Part shown: positions 53,084 to 56,904 of the stretch, in pieces | Numbering within the stretch: position 1 is the first letter of the stretch | Layout of the letters: every line of letters starts with the position of its first letter | Assembly: GCF_026169115.1 (NCBI RefSeq) | Contig: NZ_JAPFEA010000054.1 | Location: 1-56,904, forward strand | Reading direction: 5' to 3' | Source of the DNA: Intestinimonas sp. | GTDB taxonomy: Bacteria > Bacillota > Clostridia > Oscillospirales > Oscillospiraceae | Length of the DNA stretch: 56,904 bases | Translations under genes and position numbers: made by a program | The notes under the pieces: generated by a model | Told to the model about the DNA's origin: nothing | Seen by the model: the letters and a program-made list of their open reading frames with translations, nothing else | Database searches by the model: none

Positions 53084-53140
53084 ACTTGGACTAAACTCGC
53101 ACTCCGTTATTGGAGTTCTGACTTTAGTCCAAGTATAGCT
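53084..53140 (-). terminator. Hairpin terminator at the right end of the element
   Basis: Perfect 12-base inverted repeat (53084-53095 with 53123-53134) with an inner 5-base stem (53101-53105/53112-53116). On the minus strand it is followed by TTTTTT. It lies between the cut recombinase gene and parA and would stop transcripts entering from the chromosome. It may also be part of the element's end sequence. Confidence 0.6.
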
Positions 53141-53286
53141 GTATCATCCACATACTCCCCTACCACCGTCCAGCCCCGGTCGGCGGCATAGGCCCGCAGC
53201 AGCGCCCGCTGGCCGCCGATGCTGACGCTCTCCCCCGCCCCGTCGTCCCGGGACAGCCGCAGGTAGAGGGCCGCCCGGAGGCTCAC
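53107..53286 (-). pseudogene. Serine recombinase N-terminus truncated by the element
   Basis: GTG start at 53286. The first 48 codons read SLRAALYLRLSRDDGAGESV and on to GWTVVGEYVDD, the N-terminal catalytic start of a serine recombinase (Ser near 21). After VDD, where homologues continue GYSG, the frame runs into unrelated sequence TAILGLKSELQ and stops at 53107. The junction is at about 53142-53148. The rest of the gene should lie beyond the element's left end, outside the window. Confidence 0.75.
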
Positions 53287-53396
53287 CGCCCCGCCCGGTA
53301 CCGCCGCCCTACCGCCTCCGCCAGCGCCTCCAGCGCCTTCTCCCGGCCGCGCCCCCGTACCGTGAGCCGGTACCGCTCCGTCTTCTGCCTTCCCAA
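53283..53396 (-). CDS. Small basic protein overlapping the recombinase start
   Basis: 37 residues from a TTG at 53396 behind GGAGGTG: LGRQKTERYRLTVRGRGREK then ALEALAEAVGRRYRAGR. Highly basic and helical. Its TGA overlaps the recombinase GTG (GTGA), so the two look translationally coupled. Unrecognised; possibly an accessory DNA-binding protein of the recombinase. Confidence 0.4.
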   Translation of the reverse strand: MGRQKTERYRLTVRGRGREKALEALAEAVGRRYRAGR

Positions 53397-53441
53397 TTCC
53401 GGTCACCTCCTCCCCTACTCTATGTCTCCCCCCGCCGCCGA

Positions 53442-53471
53442 TTGACTTTTTCCTCCCGGTGATAGTATAAT
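53442..53471 (+). promoter_or_regulatory. Promoter of the shell-protein operon
   Basis: TTGACT (53442-53447), 18-base spacer, TATAAT (53466-53471), 34 bases before the first shell-protein ATG. Strong match to the sigma-A consensus. Confidence 0.8.
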
Positions 53472-53505
53472 AAAGGAAAGCAACGACTTGGAGGGACATA
53501 CAGCA

Positions 53506-53868
53506 ATGAGCGACACAAACGACAAGATCCGCATCGTACAGGAGACCGTGGCCGGCAAGGAGATCACCTTTGCGCACGTCATCGGCGGTCCCGCCCCCAT
53601 CATCTATCAGAAGCTGGGCCTCAACCCCTCCATCGACTATGGCTCCGCCGCCATTGGCATCATGAACCTCACCCCGCCGGAGTCCGCCGTCATCGCCGCC
53701 GACATCGCCGTCAAGAGCGGCGACGTCTACCTGGGCTTTGCTGACCGCTTCACCGGCACCGTCATCATCACCGGCGAGCTGGCCGACGTCACCACCGCCC
53801 TCACCGAGATCGTGGACTACTTCCGGGACACCCTGGGCTATGTGGTCTGCAAGATCACCAAACGCTGA
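53506..53868 (+). CDS. EutS/PduU-type microcompartment shell protein, first copy
   Basis: 120 residues; ATG at 53506 with GGAGG about 10 bases upstream. N-terminal strand KIRIVQETVAGKEITFAHVI, then a BMC domain with SAAIGIMNLTPPESAVIAAD and GYVVCKITKR at the end. This is the circularly permuted hexameric BMC of the EutS/PduU class. It would form part of a protein shell. Confidence 0.88.
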   Translation: MSDTNDKIRIVQETVAGKEITFAHVIGGPAPIIYQKLGLNPSIDYGSAAIGIMNLTPPESAVIAADIAVKSGDVYLGFADRFTGTVIITGELADVTTALTEIVDYFRDTLGYVVCKITKR

Positions 53869-53877
53869 GGCCGCGCC

Positions 53878-54306
53878 ATGGGCAGCCGTATGACCAGGGA
53901 GGAGTTCTTGGAAAAGGTCTTCTCCCGCAGCTTCGAGGAGCTCAAGGGCAGCGACCTGCGCCTGGTGCGGGTCAAGGTGGTGGGCCGGGAGGTCTCCCTG
54001 GCCCAGCTCATCGGCGTCTCTGACCGGCGCATCTATGAAAACCTGGGCCTCCACATCGGCACCCACCTGGGGGAGGACCACACCGGGGAGTCCATCGGCC
54101 TACTCCACATCACCCCCTGGGAGGCCACGGTAGCCGCCGCCGACATCGCCATGAAAAGCGCCCATGTGGAGCTGGGCTTTCTGGACCGATTCAGCGGCGC
54201 GGTCATCCTGCTGGGTGACCGGGAGGAGGTCAAGACCGCTCTGGAGGCGGTGCTGGACTTCTTCCGCACCCTGCCCTTCTCCGTGTGCCAGCTCACCGAG
54301 CGTTAG
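53878..54306 (+). CDS. EutS/PduU-type microcompartment shell protein, second copy
   Basis: 142 residues. A longer N-terminus (MGSRMTREEFLEKVFSRSFE) precedes the EutS/PduU fold: RVKVVGREVSLAQLIGV, SIGLLHITPWEATVAAADIA, ELGFLDRFSGAVILLGDREE. Clearly a diverged paralogue of the previous gene. Begins 9 bases after its stop. Two such genes side by side suggest mixed or distinct hexamers. Confidence 0.85.
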   Translation: MGSRMTREEFLEKVFSRSFEELKGSDLRLVRVKVVGREVSLAQLIGVSDRRIYENLGLHIGTHLGEDHTGESIGLLHITPWEATVAAADIAMKSAHVELGFLDRFSGAVILLGDREEVKTALEAVLDFFRTLPFSVCQLTER

Positions 54307-54317
54307 GAGGTCCCACC

Positions 54318-54854
54318 ATGAAAAAGCTCTTCCTCATGGGGCGCAGCGAGGCCGGAAAGACCTCCCTCACCCAGATCCTCAACGGCGAGGAGCTCCACTA
54401 CCATAAAACGCAGTACACCAACACCGGCGCCGACATCATCGACTCCCCCGGCGAGTACTCCGAGACCAAGCGGTGCGGCCTGGGGCTGGCCTGCTTCTCC
54501 TTCGAGGCCGATGTGCTGGCCCTCCTCATCGCCGCCGACGAGCCCTTCAGCGTCTTCGAGGCCAACTGCCAGTGCTTCACCAACCGTCCCCTCATCGGCA
54601 TCATCACCAAGATCGACTCCCCCTTCGCCAACGTGCCCATGGTGCGCAGCTGGATGGTCAATTCCGGCTGCGAGCGGATCTTTGAGGTGAGCAACCTGAC
54701 CCGGGCCGGCATCGCCGAGCTGCTGGACTATTTGAAGGACGATCCCGTCCCCCTGACCATGGAGGAGGCCAAGGAGCGCCAGCGCCGGGGCATCCCCGAA
54801 TGGCACGCTCCCGCCGAGTGGGAGCGGGAGAAGAACGCCCTCCGCAGGGCTTGA
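54318..54854 (+). CDS. eutP: EutP/PduV-type GTPase
   Basis: 178 residues, ATG behind TAGGAGG. Small GTPase: P-loop GRSEAGKTSL at 8-17, switch region YTNTGADIIDSPGEY, base-recognition TKID. EutP/PduV proteins act in microcompartment positioning or cofactor metabolism. Third gene of a three-gene shell operon with no encapsulated enzyme next to it. Confidence 0.85.
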   Translation: MKKLFLMGRSEAGKTSLTQILNGEELHYHKTQYTNTGADIIDSPGEYSETKRCGLGLACFSFEADVLALLIAADEPFSVFEANCQCFTNRPLIGIITKIDSPFANVPMVRSWMVNSGCERIFEVSNLTRAGIAELLDYLKDDPVPLTMEEAKERQRRGIPEWHAPAEWEREKNALRRA

Positions 54855-54889
54855 CAGCCCCCCATCGTTTTGGTAAAATAGCCAAGATT

Positions 54890-55033
54890 CAGTCGGCCAA
54901 AAGGCCGTCTTAGGGCCCAGAAGGGCCCCTTCCCCTGCACACAGCTCTCCTTTTTGTTCGGAATGTCCCACCGCGCGGCGAGAACGCCGCGCTGCGGCCA
55001 GAAGGCACGCCAGCTTTGGCGTGCCCTTTTTTT
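54890..55033 (+). terminator. Hairpin-rich spacer ending in a terminator before larE
   Basis: The 204-base gap after eutP contains three GC-rich hairpins (about 54893-54906, 54916-54931, 54971-54996). It ends with a strong terminator (arms in 55003-55025, then seven T). The terminator lies only 26 bases before the larE start codon, so it either ends eutP transcription or acts as an attenuator in a larE leader. I could not match it to a known riboswitch by eye. Confidence 0.65.
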
Positions 55034-55058
55034 GTATTTGATCGAGGAGGATCCCCCT

Positions 55059-55802
55059 ATGACTCTGGCTGAATACTTCCATGACCACCCAAAAGCCGCC
55101 CTGGCCTTCTCCGGCGGGGTGGATTCCGCCTACCTGCTGTGGGCGGGTCGGCACTATGGCTGCGACCTCACCGCCTACTATGTCCGCACCGCCTTCCAGC
55201 CGGAATTTGAATTCCGGGACGCCCAGCGGCTCGCCGAAGAGGTGGGCGTCCCCATGGTGGTGGTGGAGACCGACGTGCTGTCGGTCCCCGGCGCCGCCGC
55301 CAACGGTCCTGACCGCTGCTACCACTGCAAAAGGGCTCTCTTTACCCAGCTCTGGAAGGCCGCCCGCTCTGACGGCCACACCCTCCTGCTGGACGGCACC
55401 AACGCCTCCGACGACGCCGGTGACCGCCCCGGCATGCGGGCCCTCCGGGAGCTGGCGGTAGAGTCCCCCCTGCGGCTGTGCGGGCTCACCAAGTCTGACA
55501 TCCGGGTTGCCTCCAAGGCGGCGGGGCTCTTTACCTGGGACAAGCCGGCCTACGCCTGTCTGGCCACCCGGATCCCCACCGGCCAGGCCATCACCCGGGC
55601 GGACCTGACACGGGTGGAGGGGGCGGAGGACGCCCTCTTTGCCCTGGGCTTCACCGATTTTCGGGTGCGGCTGCTGGGAGACGGGGCCCGCATCCAGCTC
55701 CCAGGCGACCAGTGGGACCGGGCCGCCGCCCGGCGCGCGGAGCTCCTGGCCGCTCTGAAGCCCTGGTTTACAGCGGTGACCCTGGACCTGGAAACACGTT
55801 GA
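55059..55802 (+). CDS. larE: LarE, ATP-dependent sacrificial sulfur transferase
   Basis: 247 residues from the ATG at 55059 (GAGGAGGATC upstream). PP-loop LAFSGGVDSAYLLW at about 16-29; CYHCK motif near 87-90; LDGTNASDDAGDRPGMRA; PAYACLATRIPTGQ. LarE donates sulfur to the nickel-pincer nucleotide cofactor of lactate racemase. The cysteine pattern may indicate which subclass (sacrificial Cys or Fe-S) applies. Confidence 0.9.
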   Translation: MTLAEYFHDHPKAALAFSGGVDSAYLLWAGRHYGCDLTAYYVRTAFQPEFEFRDAQRLAEEVGVPMVVVETDVLSVPGAAANGPDRCYHCKRALFTQLWKAARSDGHTLLLDGTNASDDAGDRPGMRALRELAVESPLRLCGLTKSDIRVASKAAGLFTWDKPAYACLATRIPTGQAITRADLTRVEGAEDALFALGFTDFRVRLLGDGARIQLPGDQWDRAAARRAELLAALKPWFTAVTLDLETR

Positions 55803-55815
55803 AGGAGGCGCGGAT

Positions 55816-56583
55816 ATGGACAACAAGCACGAGATCCTGGCCCTGTTACGGGCCGTAGCGGCAGGTGAGACGGCTCCGGAGGACGCCCTTCTGGAGCTGA
55901 AAACGGAGCCCTTTGCCGACCTGGGCTACGCCAAGGTAGACTTTCACCGCGGGGTCCGGCAGGGCGCCGCCGAAGTCATCTACGGCGCCTCCAAAACGGC
56001 GGAGCAGATCCTGGGCATCGTCCGGGCCATGGGAGAGCGGGGCTGCCGCAACATCCTCATCACCCGGATGGACCAGGAAAAGGCGGACGCGCTCACCAGC
56101 GCCGGGGTGGCCCTGGACTACCATGCCGACGCCCGGCTGGGCATCGCCCTCCCCGGCCCCCGGCCCGCTCTGGGCTCCATCGTGGTGTGCACCGGCGGCA
56201 CCAGCGACCAGCCGGTGGCCGAGGAGGCCGCCCTCACCGCCGAGGCCATGGGCAACCAGGTCACCCGGCTTTACGACGTAGGGGTGGCCGGGCTCCACCG
56301 GCTGCTCTCCAATCTGGGGCCTCTCATGTCCGCCCGATGCGTCATCGCCGTGGCCGGCATGGAGGGAGCCCTGGCCTCTGTGGTGGGGGGACTGGTGGAC
56401 TGCCCCGTAGTGGCCGTCCCCACCAGCGTGGGCTACGGCGCCAGCTTTGGCGGTCTCTCCGCTCTGCTGGCCATGCTCAACTCCTGCGCCTCCGGGTGCA
56501 GCGTGGTCAACATCGACAACGGCTTCGGTGCCGGTTACCTGGCCAGCATGATCAATCAAATGGAAGGACTGGAGGAGAAATAA
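55816..56583 (+). CDS. larB: LarB, nickel-pincer cofactor biosynthesis carboxylase
   Basis: 255 residues. C-terminal PurE-like domain with VVCTGGTSDQPVAEEAALTA, RCVIAVAGMEGALASVVGGL, and GYGASFGGLSALLAMLNSCA. LarB carboxylates and hydrolyses nicotinic acid adenine dinucleotide, the first step of the pathway. Separated from larE by 13 bases with an AGGAGGCG site. Confidence 0.92.
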   Translation: MDNKHEILALLRAVAAGETAPEDALLELKTEPFADLGYAKVDFHRGVRQGAAEVIYGASKTAEQILGIVRAMGERGCRNILITRMDQEKADALTSAGVALDYHADARLGIALPGPRPALGSIVVCTGGTSDQPVAEEAALTAEAMGNQVTRLYDVGVAGLHRLLSNLGPLMSARCVIAVAGMEGALASVVGGLVDCPVVAVPTSVGYGASFGGLSALLAMLNSCASGCSVVNIDNGFGAGYLASMINQMEGLEEK

Positions 56584-56584
56584 C

Positions 56585-56904
56585 GTGAAAACGCTTTATA
56601 TCGAGTGCGCCATGGGGTGCGCCGGCGATATGCTCACCGCCGCCCTCTACGAGCTCTTGACCGAGGAACAAAAGGCCCAATTTCTGGCGAAGATGAACCG
56701 TCTGGGACTGCCCGGCGTCCGGGTGACGGCGGAGCCGGCGGTGACCTGCGGCATCGCAGGTACCCACATGGCGGTGACCGTCCACGGTCAGGAGGAGGAG
56801 ACCCACGACCATGGGCACACAGCCCCCCATGCCCATGGACACGATCACATCCATGACCATGACCACCATCATGACCATGAGCACGATCATGAACATGACC
56901 ACGA
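56585..56904 (+). CDS. larC: LarC, nickel insertion protein, partial
   Basis: Starts with GTG 1 base after the larB stop; runs off the window. KTLYIECAMGCAGDMLTAAL is the LarC N-terminus. From about residue 80 a His/Asp-rich stretch begins (HDHGHTAPHAHGHDHIHDHD and on to the edge), a likely nickel-binding or storage region. LarC inserts nickel to complete the cofactor. Confidence 0.9.
   Translation, partial: MKTLYIECAMGCAGDMLTAALYELLTEEQKAQFLAKMNRLGLPGVRVTAEPAVTCGIAGTHMAVTVHGQEEETHDHGHTAPHAHGHDHIHDHDHHHDHEHDHEHDH

Noticed and set aside
53107-54081. A 324-codon open frame on the minus strand opposite the first shell gene
   Set aside because: Only the last 59 codons look like protein (recombinase N-terminus plus junction). 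The rest is antisense to a clear shell gene and is His/Asp/Gly-biased, as expected for shadow frames in GC-rich DNA.
54855-55058. NiCo or cobalamin riboswitch before larE
   Set aside because: The hairpin order and loop sequences do not match the consensus elements I know; only unspecific hairpins are visible.
54303-55826. A 507-codon minus-strand frame opposite eutP and larE
   Set aside because: Low-complexity composition and complete overlap with two well-supported plus-strand genes.
1-56904. CRISPR arrays, tRNA, rRNA and complete insertion sequences
   Set aside because: No regularly spaced repeats, no tRNA-like cloverleaf with TTCGA arm, no rRNA and no intact transposase were seen on reading.

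Overview
The window reads as Firmicutes (Clostridia) DNA, most likely a gut Oscillospiraceae such as the Flavonifractor/Lawsonibacter/Intestinimonas group. The evidence is Clostridial conjugation families, TTG/GTG starts behind strong Shine-Dalgarno sites, a SpoVG-like protein, and a GC-rich chromosomal segment with EutS/PduU-type shell genes, eutP and larE-larB-larC. Genus is inference from gene content and was not checked by search.

Layout. (1) 1-6.1 kb: minus-strand accessory genes (YcxB-like membrane protein, several unrecognised small proteins that resemble an immunity-gene cluster, a zinc-ribbon protein, a two-component system) with gene remnants between them. (2) 6.1-53.14 kb: the body of a large integrative and conjugative element (ICE), almost all on the minus strand. 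From right to left: parA/parB; a 2810-residue methyltransferase-helicase with a tnpV gene overprinted in its linker; a block of unrecognised cargo proteins; a toprim primase-like protein; a candidate oriT, ribbon-helix-helix accessory protein and relaxase; a self-contained DUF4143 ATPase cassette; more cargo; the VirD4 coupling protein in two genes; a VirB2-like pilin; a Flp-like prepilin; a SpoVG-like protein; VirB6-like and PrgI-like channel proteins; a C5 cytosine methyltransferase; a complete Tad/Flp pilus assembly set; VirB4, interrupted by a stop codon, with its N-terminal domain as a separate gene; a C39-type peptidase; a second TadZ-like protein; a winged-helix protein and an XRE regulator. 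No integrase is visible, so the left end probably lies outside the window. (3) 53.14-56.9 kb: chromosome. It starts with the first 48 codons of a serine recombinase cut by the element, then a promoter, two EutS/PduU-type shell proteins, EutP/PduV, and larE, larB and the start of larC.

How it works together. ParA/ParB would maintain the excised element. The relaxase and RHH protein would nick oriT, and VirD4 would deliver DNA to the VirB4/VirB6/PrgI/VirB2 channel. The Tad machine could build a mating or adhesion pilus. The methyltransferases may protect the DNA on entry.

Four observations stand out. A tnpV-family gene is encoded in another frame inside the disordered linker of the giant ORF, with its own Shine-Dalgarno site. 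Six otherwise unrelated element proteins end in the same acidic tail ([DE/A]-[LM]-E-L-stop), with weaker variants on at least five more. Both conjugation ATPases are split: VirB4 by an in-frame TAG, VirD4 by an intervening cargo gene. Three prepilin-like proteins share a G-[QE]-G processing motif, and the best major-pilin candidate sits in the T4SS block, away from the Tad cluster.
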